Source: Annona cherimola | Taxonomy: Eukaryota; Streptophyta; Magnoliopsida; Magnoliales; Annonaceae | Length of the DNA: 64,000 nt | Reading direction: 5' to 3' | NCBI GenBank assembly: GCA_030490835.1 | Contig: CM059977.1 | Location: 9,452,765-9,516,764 of the forward strand | Notes under the pieces: model-generated | What the model was told of the DNA's origin: nothing | Database searches by the model: none | Seen by the model: the letters and a program-made list of their open reading frames with translations, nothing else | Part shown: positions 47,421 through 58,989 of the stretch, in pieces | Layout: each line of letters starts with the position of its first letter | Position numbering within the stretch: the first letter of the stretch is position 1 | Position numbers and translations under genes: made by a program

Positions 47421-47720
47421 CTTATATGTAAGATATGTTTTTTTTCAGGGAAAACTACTCATCATTGGGTTGGTTTTCCTGGGAGAGAGAGCTTGTTATC
47501 TGAATGCGTTGGGTTTAAGGATATTTTCTCCTCTTTGTCACAATGAAGGTTTTCCAAGTAAATTTTTTCCATGTTACGTTGTTTTTTTTGGGAGCATTTC
47601 TAACACTATCCTTGGTAGATCAGGGACTGATTGTAGAGACGGCCGAGGGGGGCTTGTGTTATATAGGCAGCAGCAACAGTTGCAGTACTATATAGTCTGT
47701 ACCAAGTGTTGTTGCTAAAA

Positions 47721-50573
47721 ATGTTTGCTAATCGTCATTGGGGACAGCGGAAGGATGCCTTTGCCTGGCCACCTCTGTTGACCTCGGAGAGGAGAGATTG
47801 GGTCAATCCGGACGTCTGCCGGAAGTTCACCCTTGAAGAGATGAAGAAGGCTACTAACAACTTTAGCGAGGACCTCCAGATTGGAGTCGGCGGTTTTGGC
47901 AAAGTGTATCGGGGAGTCATTGATGGTGGAGCGACGGAAGTTGCTATTAAGCGTTGGGACTGTGGCTCTAGGATGGGGCAGGGTTTTCCTGAGTTCCAAG
48001 CTGAGATTGAGATGCTCTCAAAGCTACGCCACCGTCACCTTGTCTCCCTCATTGGTTGCTGTTTCGAACGCCTGGAGATGATCGTCGTTTACGACTATGT
48101 GCCACGTGGGAGCCTCTGCCGGCATCTCTACCAGTCACAAGCGCCTCCTCATGGCCTCCCTTGGAATCTCAGACTTCAAATATGTATTGGGGCTGCCCGT
48201 GGCGTTCAGTACCTCCACTCCGAGGCTACCAGTCATGCTATTGTTCATCGAGGTGTGAAGTCAATGGACATCCTCCTGGATTCAAACTGGGATGCTAAGA
48301 TTGCAGATTTTGGATTGTCCATCCTATGTTCTACGGAGGAAGAAAACCGTGTAAGCACCATCGTCAAAGGTACAGCAGGATATTTGGATCCAGAATACTT
48401 CCAGTATCAACAGGTGTCTGCAAAGTCAGACGTGTACTCATTTGGAGTGGTGTTACTGGAAATCCTCTGTGCGCGCTCAGCATTTGACTGTTCATTGCCA
48501 ATGAATCAGGCCTTGTTGGTGGACTGGGCCCTACATTGCCACAAGAACGGTATGTTGGAAGAGATTATAGATCCCCATCTAAAAGGAAAGATAACACCTG
48601 ATTGCCTAAGGGTGTTTGTCGAGACAGCTACCATGTGCTTGGTTGATCGTGGGATGGATCGGCCAACAATGGAGGCTGTCATGCGAAACCTTGAACTTGC
48701 ATTACATTTGCAGGAAAGTACTGCAGTGCCAATTTGGCGGCCCTCCATTTTGACACAGAATAAGTCCAAAACTATAGGCTTAGGCCGAAGGAACGCGAGC
48801 AGAATCGACACATCATTCCTACCTCGCAGTCGTCACTTCTCTTTGAAATATATAGAAACTGCGACTGGTAGCTTCGATAAGAGTCGTATTATCGGATGTG
48901 GGCATAACAGTTGGATTTACACCGGAGACTTTATGGGCACTCCGGTTGCGATCAAGCTTACTGCAACTGAAAGTGTTTTCCAAACAGAGATTACTGTTCT
49001 CTCATACCTATGCCACCGCAACCTTATTTTCTTAATTGGTTTCTGCAACGAGAACTCAAAAATGATCCTCCTCTATGACTTCGTGGCTCGTGGGAACCTT
49101 CAGCAGCATCTCTTCAAGTCTAAAAATCCTCCTATTCCTTGGAAGACGAGGCTCCGCATTTGCATAGATGTTGCCCGCGCCCTCAACTACTTGCACAATG
49201 AGGCCAACAGTGAAGTTATCATCCACCGAAATGTCAAGACCACTAACATCCTCCTTGATTATGGCCACGATTATGATTTGATTGTCAAGCTTTCAGGTTT
49301 CGGGCTATCCACAAGGGGATTCACGCAGGATTCGGATATCATGGGTGACTTTGAATATATGGATCCTGAGTACTTCCGGGATCGGCAACTAACGGAAAAG
49401 TCAGATGTGTATTCATTTGGCGTGGTGCTATTTGAAGTTCTCTGCGCTCGCCAGCCACTAGATGATTCATTGCCCAGTGATCAGGCCAACCTGGTCCTGT
49501 GGGCTCTTCAATGCCAGAAGAATGGCACACTGGAAGAGATCATTGATCCTCATCTAAGGATGAAGATCGCGCCAGAGTGCTTTGAGGTTTTCGTGGAGAT
49601 TGCAAACCAGTGCTTATCTGATAGCAGAGTCGATCGACCGACAATGAGGGATGTGCTGCGGAGCCTTGAATTGGCTCTCCAGCTGCAGGAAAGTGACTTT
49701 CGCTGTCGGCTCTTCACCTTTGTGGGGATTCGTAAGGCGACTAATGACTTTGATGAGGTCCTCTGCATCGGGGAAGGCGAGTTTGGTAAAGTCTACAGGG
49801 GAGCCATTAAGGGTGTAGACATCCAAGTTGCAATCAAGCGCGCAAATCCAGAAACTCGATTGAGCTTCAATGAGTACAAAAATGAGATCGAGATGCTCTT
49901 CAATCTACACCACCACAACCTTGTCTCTCTCCTTGGTTGCTGTGTGGAGAAGTCGGAGATGATCCTCATCTATGAGTATATGGCACGAGGGAACCTTCGT
50001 GACCATCTTTACAAGTCACAAAAGCCTCCTCTTCTGTGGAGGCGGAGACTTGAGATCTGTATTGGGGTTGCCCGTGGCCTGCATTACCTTCATGTTCAGC
50101 CCACTGACGAAGCTATTGTCCACGGAGGCGTTCGGACAAGCAATATCCTCCTTGATTACAAGTGGGTTGCTAAGATATCTAATGTCGGTCGATTGACAAG
50201 GGGTTCCTCTCAGAATTTAGAGGACCTTCCTTTGAATGCTGAGAATGACAAGTCAGATGTGTACTCCTTTGGGGTGGTGCTGTTGGAAGTTCTTTGTGCA
50301 CGACCATCGTTGGACCATTCACTGCCAGGGAATCAAGCCCAGTTGGCCGAGTGGGCCCTTCATTGCCACGAGAATGGCACGCTCGAGGAGATCATCGATC
50401 CCCATCTAAAAGGGAGGATCAACCCAGAATGCTTTAGGGTGTTCGTAGAGATTGCTGTGAAGTGCTTGTCGAATGACGAAGTTGCTCGACCGGCAATGGG
50501 AGATGTACTGTCTAAACTTCAATTAGCCCTACAATTGCAGGAAATCTCCGAAATTCAGGATGATTTTATTTAA
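47721..50573 (+). CDS. Kinase copy B: intact triple FERONIA-like pseudokinase protein (950 aa)
   Basis: A single-exon frame from the first in-frame ATG. No signal peptide, ectodomain or membrane segment, so probably cytoplasmic. It holds three CrRLK1L-type kinase domains. Domain 1 (about 36-330) has IGVGGFGKV (G55, G57, G60), VAIK with K77, E95, HRG at 176-178 instead of HRD, K180, D183 instead of Asn, and intact DFG 196-198. Domain 2 (about 373-656) has GCGHNS at 392-397 (third Gly lost), VAIK with K412, HRN at 502-504, N509, and GFG at 526-528. Domain 3 (about 665-941) has GEGEFG at 684-689, K706, HGG at 801-803, R805 for Lys and NVG at 821-823. It lacks the GTxGYxDPEY part of the activation segment seen in domains 1 and 2. 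All three retain [10 protein letters not shown]. No domain has the full catalytic set. Homology to copy A continues upstream of the ATG. Possible functions are scaffold, allosteric partner or immune decoy; none is shown by sequence. Confidence 0.93.
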   Translation: MFANRHWGQRKDAFAWPPLLTSERRDWVNPDVCRKFTLEEMKKATNNFSEDLQIGVGGFGKVYRGVIDGGATEVAIKRWDCGSRMGQGFPEFQAEIEMLSKLRHRHLVSLIGCCFERLEMIVVYDYVPRGSLCRHLYQSQAPPHGLPWNLRLQICIGAARGVQYLHSEATSHAIVHRGVKSMDILLDSNWDAKIADFGLSILCSTEEENRVSTIVKGTAGYLDPEYFQYQQVSAKSDVYSFGVVLLEILCARSAFDCSLPMNQALLVDWALHCHKNGMLEEIIDPHLKGKITPDCLRVFVETATMCLVDRGMDRPTMEAVMRNLELALHLQESTAVPIWRPSILTQNKSKTIGLGRRNASRIDTSFLPRSRHFSLKYIETATGSFDKSRIIGCGHNSWIYTGDFMGTPVAIKLTATESVFQTEITVLSYLCHRNLIFLIGFCNENSKMILLYDFVARGNLQQHLFKSKNPPIPWKTRLRICIDVARALNYLHNEANSEVIIHRNVKTTNILLDYGHDYDLIVKLSGFGLSTRGFTQDSDIMGDFEYMDPEYFRDRQLTEKSDVYSFGVVLFEVLCARQPLDDSLPSDQANLVLWALQCQKNGTLEEIIDPHLRMKIAPECFEVFVEIANQCLSDSRVDRPTMRDVLRSLELALQLQESDFRCRLFTFVGIRKATNDFDEVLCIGEGEFGKVYRGAIKGVDIQVAIKRANPETRLSFNEYKNEIEMLFNLHHHNLVSLLGCCVEKSEMILIYEYMARGNLRDHLYKSQKPPLLWRRRLEICIGVARGLHYLHVQPTDEAIVHGGVRTSNILLDYKWVAKISNVGRLTRGSSQNLEDLPLNAENDKSDVYSFGVVLLEVLCARPSLDHSLPGNQAQLAEWALHCHENGTLEEIIDPHLKGRINPECFRVFVEIAVKCLSNDEVARPAMGDVLSKLQLALQLQEISEIQDDFI

Positions 50574-50636
50574 TTTATTTTGCCTAATTGTTGTTCTTAG
50601 GTGTACCTATTTGAGATTCCTGTATTCTTCAGGTTC

Positions 50637-50699
50637 AAAGATGTGTTCCATTGCCAATCAAACCAGCAAAAAAAAAAAAAAAAAAGACGTGTTGCATTG
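50637..50699 (+). mobile_element. Minimal retro-insertion: 14 bp plus poly(A) with 17-bp direct repeats
   Basis: AAAGATGTGTTCCATTG (50637-50653) and AAAGACGTGTTGCATTG (50683-50699) match at 15 of 17 bases. Only CCAATCAAACCAGC (50654-50667) and an A run (50668-50685) separate them. It lies in the probable 3' UTR of kinase copy B. Confidence 0.65.
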
Positions 50700-50811
50700 G
50701 AATTGGTTTATGATGTGGCCATTGGCCCATTCCTGCCGTGGGACGTTCCGTAACTATGTGCATCATAGGCGATCAACACCATTTTTATAAAATAAGTTTT
50801 AAATTATGAGT

Positions 50812-51085
50812 GTATTTGGAAAGTAATAAAATTTTTATATAAAAATTTTTTGATATAAATTTTTTTTTTAAATTGAATAAAATGATGTAATAATATAATA
50901 TGCTTGGGGTAATGATGATGAATAAAAAAATAAAATTAAAATAAATATGTTAGTTGTGTGAGCAGTTGTGTAAAAATAATTGAAAATAATATAGTTATGT
51001 AAAAAAATATAAAAAAAATTAAAAATGGGATATTTATGAAAAATAAAAAATTTTATATTGAAAAATTTTAGTTTTAAAAGTTTTG
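50812..51085 (+). mobile_element. Tourist-like MITE copy just downstream of copy B
   Basis: GTGTATTTGGAAAGTAATAAAATT begins the element, which runs through AAATAAATATGTTAGTTGTGTG and ends near AGTTTTAAAAGTTTTGC. The right terminus is eroded. Confidence 0.6.
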
Positions 51086-51979
51086 CATCTATGTGCATTA
51101 GTGGCAATTAACACCATTTTTATAAATTGAAATAAGTTTTAAATTATATAGTTACATTCATTTTATTTTATTGTCTAGCTAGATTTCATATGAAATAAAA
51201 ATTTCTAGTTATTCAAAAATAATACTGTATTGTTATTTTTATATTTCGGTTTATTTTAATTTATTAAATTAGATTAAAGCGATAAGTATATTTATTTGGA
51301 TCAATATAGCAACTAATAAGTTTAAAATTTTGACAAATAATTAAATAGAATTATTTTCTAAATTTTATCTTGATTTAAATAAATTATTTTTAACTATATT
51401 TAATTGGCTCCCCTTTTACAAACTAATATTTTATAAATAATTTTATATCTTCTTCAGAGTACAACTTGCATGAGATTTTAAATAAAATAATTTCTAGCAA
51501 TATAATTGTAGAAATTATGTTGAAAAATGGTGTAACCAAATCAGATTTTTTTTGTGAATTCACTTCAATGAAGCGGATTTCACATAATTAGGGCTCATAT
51601 TTAATTAATTTAAAATTTTAATTCATTAAATTTAAGATTTTGATGCTTGATAGATTAGTTATGAGACCATGTTTTATTCAAATCCAATATGTGTATAGGC
51701 CACATTTATTCAAAAATGAGTACGTTTGTGTGTAAATTAAGGAAAATACTTAAATCCATTTACATATTTATTGAAATGTAAAATTAGACACACAACATGC
51801 AGTTTGTAAAATTCACCATCTTGTCAATAAGAAGAAAAATTCATGGTTGCTAACTTGATATTGGGTGAGAAAGTTAAAACTTTATACGTGTGAACTCTCA
51901 GTTATGCATGTTTATTCAATTTCAGATCTTGTTGCCATGTTCACATTTATTTATTGATGGTTGATGCTTTCGTAGAATC
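51086..51979. other. 3' flank of copy B, no gene recognised
   Basis: 51415-51620 is paralogous to 39560-39760. The remainder is AT-rich and featureless. Confidence 0.5.
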
Positions 51980-52079
51980 TTCATGCTGATTTAGCAATTT
52001 CATAGATTTCGAATGCAATTTTAATATTTCACAATTTTCATGTCCGAAGGATCCTTTTTTCAATAATCTACTGAATTTG

Positions 52080-53590
52080 ATTGATTGTGCATGCTAATTT
52101 CCATTTCTAAAGGATTGATTTTTAAAAAATGTGCTGATTCTAGCAAATTCGACATGCTAACTTCAAATTCCACATGCTATTCAAACTCCACAGATGACCT
52201 TTCTTGAAAATTTGCTGAATCAGGCAAATTCCGCATGCTAAATTCACATTCCGTATGTTGATTTCATATTTTGTATGCTGATTCTGGGGTAATGATAATC
52301 CCTCATCACATTTCAATAATTTATGGGAAAATCCGCATGCTGATTTCATATTCTGCATGCTCATTCTCGATCAGTAACAATCGTTCCTGACATTTCAGCT
52401 GTCTGTGGTAAATTCCGCATGCTTATTTTAGAATCCGCATGAGGATTTATGTGGATAGAAAACCTATATGCTGATTCTGCCAATACATTCGTTTCAAACT
52501 TTCATTCCACGCATTCATTATACACATTCATTCCATACATATACATTCAATCCAAACATTCATCCCACAGAGTTATCACTGGAGTAAAGCTGTAAATTTT
52601 AAGCAAAGTATATGGCCATCAACATAAACATGTTACAATTCAATACATTACAAATTAATGAAATTGATTGGTATCAAAACACTTGCATCATTGAACATTA
52701 GGCATTATCCTGACAATCTTTTGTTTCTTTTTCTCAATGCTAATTCTTGACTTTGCATCTTTCGCCTTTATTATTTCCTTGAACTCTATTATTTTGCCTT
52801 TTTCTTATTTAAAACCCACTTTCTTGGCTTGTTTTCTTTTTCCTTTCTCCCTCTGGTTGCTGCTTCTTTCACTTCTTTTCCTTTTGCTGTTTCCCTTGTC
52901 GTTGTCATTCAACTTTTGACATGAAATAAGTAAAGGTAAATATTAAAAAAATTACTTAACATTAAGCATGCTGATTTCAGGCGAAGTTCTAAAAGGTGTT
53001 CAAAGAACGATATTAGCATGATGAGATATGTTGCACTCTATGCACTCGGTTAATAACAAAGAACACTTGCCAAACGTGAATGAAATCAGCATGCTAAATT
53101 TGAGATTTAGCATGTCGATTTTAGTGGCAGGGGCTCTTAAAAGGTGTGCTTCCAAATTTGAGACTCATACTAGCATAAGAAATGAGGCATACAACATGCC
53201 GATTAAGGGGACGTTTGGATAAGTGTAACCATGGGAACCATGGTTTTTCCATGGTATTTCGTTTCCCAATGCTAATTATTATTCTATCAATCATATTATT
53301 TTTTCCACTTTTACCCCTACATTCCAATCATTTTTCCTACCAACTACATACAACAACCCTATTTATTTCAACTATACATCTATCATTTTCTATCAATCAC
53401 ATATTTTTCAAAAAATTCTCTTTTTTATTTCCCACCATTTCCCACAATCCCATCATTTTACACCTATCCAAACATCCCCTAAGTAGCACTGTTTTCACTC
53501 AGTTTCTAGGCAGTTAATAATGAAGAAGTCCATGTGAAAGACTAAAATTAGCATGCTAAAAGTGACATTTAGCATGCTGATTTCAGTGAC
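52080..53590. repeat. Dispersed GCATGCTGATTT motif array
   Basis: About 18 variants of a word like CCGCATGCTGATTTC occur in this 1.5 kb (for example near 52088, 52230, 52333, 52353, 52417, 52966, 53088, 53551, 53571), many centred on the palindrome GCATGC. A 29-bp stretch beginning CACTTTCTTGGCTTG is repeated exactly at about 52818 and 53598. The block has no counterpart in copy A's flank. Probably the subterminal part of an unidentified transposon. A lysine-rich open stretch on the minus strand (about 52930-52690) could be a transposase relic but is not convincing. Confidence 0.6.
53207..53479 (-). mobile_element. Second-family Tourist-like MITE, TSD TAA
   Basis: Starts GGGGACGTTTGGATAAGTGT and ends ACACCTATCCAAACATCCCC, an inverted match. 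TAA flanks it at 53204-53206 and 53480-53482. 273 bp. The interior differs from the main MITE family. Confidence 0.88.
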
Positions 53591-53639
53591 AGAGACTCAC
53601 TTTCTTGGCTTGTTTTCTTTTTCCTTATGTGATTACTTT

Positions 53640-54450
53640 TGTTTTAAGATTTTTTTTTAAAAAATTATATATTTTTCCACAACAATATTCATGATCAGAA
53701 TAGGAGCAATAGATTAAGCTGGATAAAGGGGCGGCTTTAGGCATATTAACAGCAAACAACTATTAGTAGCAAAGTCTTTCACCTTCCAACAACCCCAAGC
53801 AATGCCTTACTTTTGGATTTAAGTGTCAAATAGTTGTCGAAAATAATGCATAGGAAAGGATTGATTGGAAGTAGTATTGGTGGTGGTGTGTTATTGAGTC
53901 AACTGCAAGCATTTTTCTATCTCAGAGGAAAAGTAGACGGAACAAGTGAAATACTACCACCAGCCGGGTCATGTATGGATTGCATGGCGAGTATTCCTGT
54001 TTACAGTATGTTCCTTCTAGTGTGCAACGGTTTTTTTACACTATCTAAAAAGCCTAGCCTAGACAGACTCCTTTTTTCTGTGCATTTTGTGCGTTTAGTG
54101 CTTCAAGGGTATGCTTGTAATGGGAAAAAGAAGTGGAATCTTTGCATCTATTTCCTATTTCCTTTGGAGTTGATGGAAAATATGATTGTGTCAATAACTT
54201 TATATTTTTTCTTTATTACTTTAATTCGACAACACCAATTTTTCATTTTAAAGAATCTTATATGTTTGTTCCATTTTAACTTTATTTTCAATCATTAATC
54301 TTATCTAATTGCATCATCTCTTATTTTCCTCTTCTTTTCAAAATTTCGCTTCTATTAGTTTACACATTTTCCCCAATTTTCAAGCAAGCTCCACCGGTCA
54401 GTTCATTTTCCATTATCAACATCCATTTGATGTTTCTTTTTCATGCAATT
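53640..54450. other. Intergenic, no gene recognised
   Basis: The open frame 53834-54298 (154 residues) has no known domain and becomes low-complexity hydrophobic. I regard it as chance. Confidence 0.4.
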
Positions 54451-54459
54451 TGGAATGGA

Positions 54460-55230
54460 GCTCAGCATTTCACATGTTATTTACTGTAAGATCCACAAGA
54501 AATGCTAAGTGCTGGATTGTCAACTGCAACTCCCATTGCAATAATAGAATGGGGCCGTGAAAAATTTTGAATTCCAAACCCCTAAATACATGTGAAACTT
54601 GAGGGTGTGTTTGACAATTGATAGAAAATGTTAAGTTAAAACTTTCAGTCTCCATAACTATCATATTTTTTTAATCATTGTTTCATATTTTCCTGTATAA
54701 CTACCCTACTTTTCAATCATTTCTACACAACTATCCACACAACTAACCTATCTATTTTAACTTAATCTTCTTTACTACTCATCATTACTCTTATAATATT
54801 ATATAATTTGATAACTTTTACTTTACAGAACTTTTTATCAAAAGTTTTATTCATTACCAAATACACCATAAAACATCAACATCTGTTCACCAACAGAAGT
54901 CATTATTTTCAGTGAAGCCAAAATATGGAAGAAAGCCAAAATCGCAATAAAATAGGAAAAAAGGCAAGTGGATCAGCTGATATGCACAAGGAATGCTGAG
55001 TGCCGGGCTTCGACTGCAACTCCCATTGCACCTGCGACTCCCATTGCAAGATAATACAATCGAGCCGTGCGAAAATCTGAAGCCCAAACCCCAAATACAT
55101 TCAAAATTATAGGCCTTAAAACATCAATATCCGTTCGTAAACAGAAGCCATTATTTTTGGTGAAACCAAAACATGGAACAAAGCCAAAATTGCAATGAAA
55201 AAGGCACAAAGGCAAATGAGTTACTTGCTA
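54460..55230. repeat. Tandem array, unit about 245 bp, interrupted by a MITE
   Basis: The phrase AACTGCAACTCCCATTGCA..CCAAACCCC(T/A)AATACAT occurs at about 54522-54592 and 55012-55099. AAAACATCAACATCTGTTC..AACAGAAG occurs at about 54869 and as AAAACATCAATATCCGTTC at about 55118. The MITE at 54603-54867 sits between the first and second units. Confidence 0.7.
54603..54867 (-). mobile_element. Tourist-like MITE inserted in the tandem array
   Basis: Starts GGGTGTGTTTGACAATTGATAG and ends CCAAATACACC, with the full set of family words inside. The target duplication is not clean. Confidence 0.75.
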
Positions 55231-55463
55231 TGCAATCCATTGGTTAGCAAATTTTGAACAGTGATGGAGATGACAAGGCAGATGGAGAGCACGATCTGAA
55301 GCCTTCTTGTTTATAGAGCAAAGAGGAATGGCAAGAGGGGGGCGACGACAGAGGGATATTTTTGGGTGGGTTTCTGAGGGGTTTCAATCGGGCGCATATT
55401 CGGGTGACAGAGAAAATGCATCTCCCCTTAAAATTGAAATTTTTATATCGTGTGTACTTTTAC

Positions 55464-55673
55464 GGACCCCGTTTGCATGCGCCTACAACTGTTTTTTTTA
55501 TTTTTTTTCAAAATTTTTTTACAGATTTTCAAAAATAAAAAATAAATATCTAAAATATTCCAAAAATGATAAAAATTTATACATATGTTAAATACACTTA
55601 AATTAACAGTTTTATAAAAAAAATTTGAAAAAAAATAAAAAAATAAGTGTATGGGCGCATGCAATCGAGATCC
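55464..55673. mobile_element. Mutator-type foldback MITE with perfect 9-bp TSD TACTTTTAC
   Basis: The left end GGACCCCGTTTGCATGCGCC and inverted right end GGATCTCGATTGCATGCGCC match. TACTTTTAC flanks it at 55455-55463 and 55674-55682. 210 bp, shorter than the copy at 14339 because part of the left arm is deleted. Confidence 0.88.
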
Positions 55674-55784
55674 TACTTTTACATATTTAAGCTCTCCATT
55701 CACCTTTGTACTCATCCCCAGAATTAGTAGCTGAGATTCTGGCTGCCGTAATGAATGAATGGATGGTGTGTTTGTATATACTAA

Positions 55785-56065
55785 GGTGTGTTTGGTAATG
55801 AATAAAATTTTTAATGAAAAATTTTTTAGAGTAAAAGTTGTCAAATGATGTAATATGATAGAGATAATGATGAGTAGTAAAGAGTATAAAGTTAAAATAG
55901 ATAGGTTAATTATGTGGATAGTTGTGTAGAAATGATTGAAAAGTAGGGTAGTTGTATAGGAGAGTATGAAAAAATAATTAAAAAATATGATAGTTGTAAA
56001 TAGTGAAAAAGTTTTAGATTGAAAAGTTTTAACTTGATATTTTCTATAAATTGACAGACACACCC
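55785..56065 (+). mobile_element. Tourist-like MITE, TSD TAA
   Basis: Starts GGTGTGTTTGGTAATGAATA and ends TTGACAGACACACCC. TAA flanks it at 55782-55784 and 56066-56068. Complete family interior. Confidence 0.85.
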
Positions 56066-56104
56066 TAATTCCAGTACAGATGAAATGCATATTAATAAAT
56101 CCTA

Positions 56105-56360
56105 TGTGGGTGTACTACAACTATTTTTTTAATTTTTTTTGAAAATCTTTTCATAATGCTGTTAATCTAAATGTATTTAACGTATGTATCAATTTTTAAC
56201 ATTTTTAGAGACTTCTAGATTTTTTTTATGCCGCCGATTTTTAAAAATTCAAAAAATATTTAAAATTTTTCAAAAATAGTAAAAATTGGTACACATATTA
56301 AATACACTTAAATTAACAATTGTATACAAAATTTTCAAAAAAATAAAAAAGATTATATGC
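56105..56360. mobile_element. Degenerate Mutator-type foldback element
   Basis: GTTAATCTAAATGTATTTAACGTATGTATCAATTTTTA is mirrored by TAAAAATTGGTACACATATTAAATACACTTAAATTAAC. Ends are diverged. Confidence 0.6.
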
Positions 56361-57061
56361 ATTATATATATATAAGACTTAAATGAGTTAAACGGGTTAA
56401 ACAAGTTAAATAAGTTAAACTGATTGACATGTTATAAAATCTCAACCTTGATCTGTTTATTTAATAAAATAGTTGAACAAGTTGATAGATCATAAATTAT
56501 TTATTTAAAAGCTCCAACCCAAACCCATTTATAAATGGGTTGATGGATTAACCATAATCATTAATACTGCTAAATTGGTTATTTATAATTGATTTATTCT
56601 ACTTGCTGAGTCTGCGAAAAACTTACGTTGTATTAATTTAATGACTTTTTTTTTTTTTTAAAAAAGTAAACAGGTTAATTGAGACCACAGTAGAGCGTTT
56701 TGGTGCCGGTTAGGCATAGGAGAAAGGTCAGGTTCACGGGTGATGTTTGATTAGGCGTCTGTGATTATCTTTATGTTATATTTGGATGTTTGACATATAA
56801 TTTTATTAGACATTGTAACCGAGTGTGGCATGATGCATACGGAGAATGATACATGTAAATATATGAAGGAAGATTCTTATTTCAACCGCGGTGGCTTATA
56901 ATTACAGAGGCCTGGGACGGCGCGCGGGGCACTACCATAGGCAAATGCGTCGCTTTCCAAATTGGATTCTTTGACCAGTGCCGACTTTTGTATCTAGAGA
57001 TGGTGATTAGGTGCACTCGGTGATAAGTTGCACCGGAGCATTGAGCCTCAGTACTTCCGGA

Positions 57062-57066
<5 letters not shown>

Positions 57067-57108
<42 letters not shown>

Positions 57109-57112
57109 TTTA
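57067..57112. repeat. (AT)n microsatellite with T tail
   Basis: About 16-17 AT dinucleotides followed by a T run. Confidence 0.95.
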
Positions 57113-57129
57113 AAATTAAAAAAAATTGG

Positions 57130-57480
57130 TGTTGTCGTGATCATGATCAAGTAAAACCGTGCAAGCCAATTGGGACCAATACTCTTTCAAGCCCTTTTTT
57201 GGGTATTTGCGTTGCAACAAAGCCGTGGAAATGGGGGATGGCTTCTCTCTGCGGGAACTGGTTGCTTGACTTGCACCGACTCCAGCTCAAGTCTGCCTTG
57301 CCTCCTTTAAGCCGCTGCCCTTCTCTTCTTAATCTCACTATCCAAACCCGCTTCTCTTCTCTTTCCCCCGCAGGCTGCAGCAACCAATCTTCCGTTCTCA
57401 ATGTTTTCAGGTCTCTCTCCCCGCCCGCCCTACCCCTGCATGCTCTCTATGTACACTTCTAGTCGATGATTTTCCTGCTT
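57130..57480. repeat. Paralogous segment shared with 41225-41740
   Basis: The copy-B-side partner of the CT-rich segment after copy A. An ATG frame crosses it, but the same frame is not kept in the partner, so coding is not supported. Confidence 0.7.
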
Positions 57481-58989
57481 TGAGCTACAATTGTTTCTCT
57501 TTACATCTGATATGCTATTTCATCTCCCCGTTGTGAGATAATTTCTTATTTGCGAAGAATCCGACTTTTAACGGTCTGAATTTCTCCTTTTGGTTTTATT
57601 AATGGATTGGATGATTTTGGGATTTTTTGGGTACTGAATTCCGTTTGGGGCCGAAATTTGTTGTGTAACGCCCCAACCTTTAATCTAGCTGGAATTTCAT
57701 ATATTAGCCAGGCACCTATCCATATGAGGCTCAAATTAAAGAGCAATAATCTCATCATACCATAATAATTAACGCACAAAAAAAACTTAGTACAAAATTT
57801 TTGGCAGAATTTCTCCTAAAATATTAAGATTACACCCATAAATACTATATTCATAACGCAAGCAGAAAAAAATTTCAATTGAGAAGAGATCATATGGAAC
57901 CGCTTAAGTAAATAAGAAGAAAATTCAGTTCTTTTAGTTTACAAAATGAATATATGATTATGTGAATTCTTAATTAAAAATCCCCTACTAAAATCACCAA
58001 AAATATAAAAATATATATGAGAGAGTTGGATATATATTAACTCCTCACTACATGAACTCTTTCTCTCACAACCTAGTCCTATTATGATGTCTTGCTTAGT
58101 CATCATCCTGCCTGATTAAAGGACCCGCATGCCTATCATCTAAAAGTGGCAAAATAACATATAAGCTTGGATAAGCTTAGTAAGAGTATATAACTAATAG
58201 ATTATTTCAAAGTTAACAATACATCAATTAATGCACGTATGAATGCATCTTATGCAAATACCCACCACTCCATAATTCACCCATACTTTGCTACCAAATA
58301 AGATATATAAATATAAATATAAATATAATATACGATAGATTGCATAGGTCAAGGCACGTCTCTCACATCGAAGCTAGACTCTCAAGCCTGTAAAGCACTA
58401 GATGACTTGAAACATCTTTCTCGCATTGATTGCAGGGCTAAGGTCACAATCACCTACTGTATGGCTTGGGAATGTTCCTCTCTCACATTGATGCTAGAGC
58501 CTAAACCACACAATCATTCCACACCAATAAATACATATCACTATGAAGTGTATGGTTCAGGAATGTCCCTATTTCACATTGATGCAAGGGCCGAGCCCAC
58601 ATAATCCTTTAACACTCCTATATGCATGTATGCCATCTAGGCTACCAGACTTCTCACCCATGCATGCCATCACTTCCAAATGCTTAATCAATATTCAACA
58701 AAAATAATTAATACGTGTAAACATAAAACATAAATAAACTTGTAACACTAAAATATACACCAAACACAATAACAATACATTGCCCAAATAAAAGAAAATG
58801 AGTAAATCATTCTCTTCGCACCATGCTCCATAGCACAACAACAATAAACCATGAAAATATTATCTCATGTCTCATTATAGTTAATTTTTATCATAATAAG
58901 GCACCCAATCCACTATTTTCACAAGTTCTAATAATGGAGCTTTTCAAATTTCAACCCAAGTTCACCATTCCAATCACATAACATTGCCT

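Noticed and set aside
47706..47720. Kinase copy B starting five codons upstream of the ATG
   Set aside because: Those codons begin with GTG, which is not a normal start in a plant nuclear gene. The first ATG is at 47721.
52690..52930. Lysine-rich minus-strand stretch as a transposase exon
   Set aside because: It contains stops in most frames and its basic composition follows from T-rich DNA on the plus strand. No catalytic motif is visible.
53834..54298. 154-residue open frame as a possible gene
   Set aside because: No domain, no splice or promoter context, low-complexity hydrophobic second half, in a transposon-rich block.
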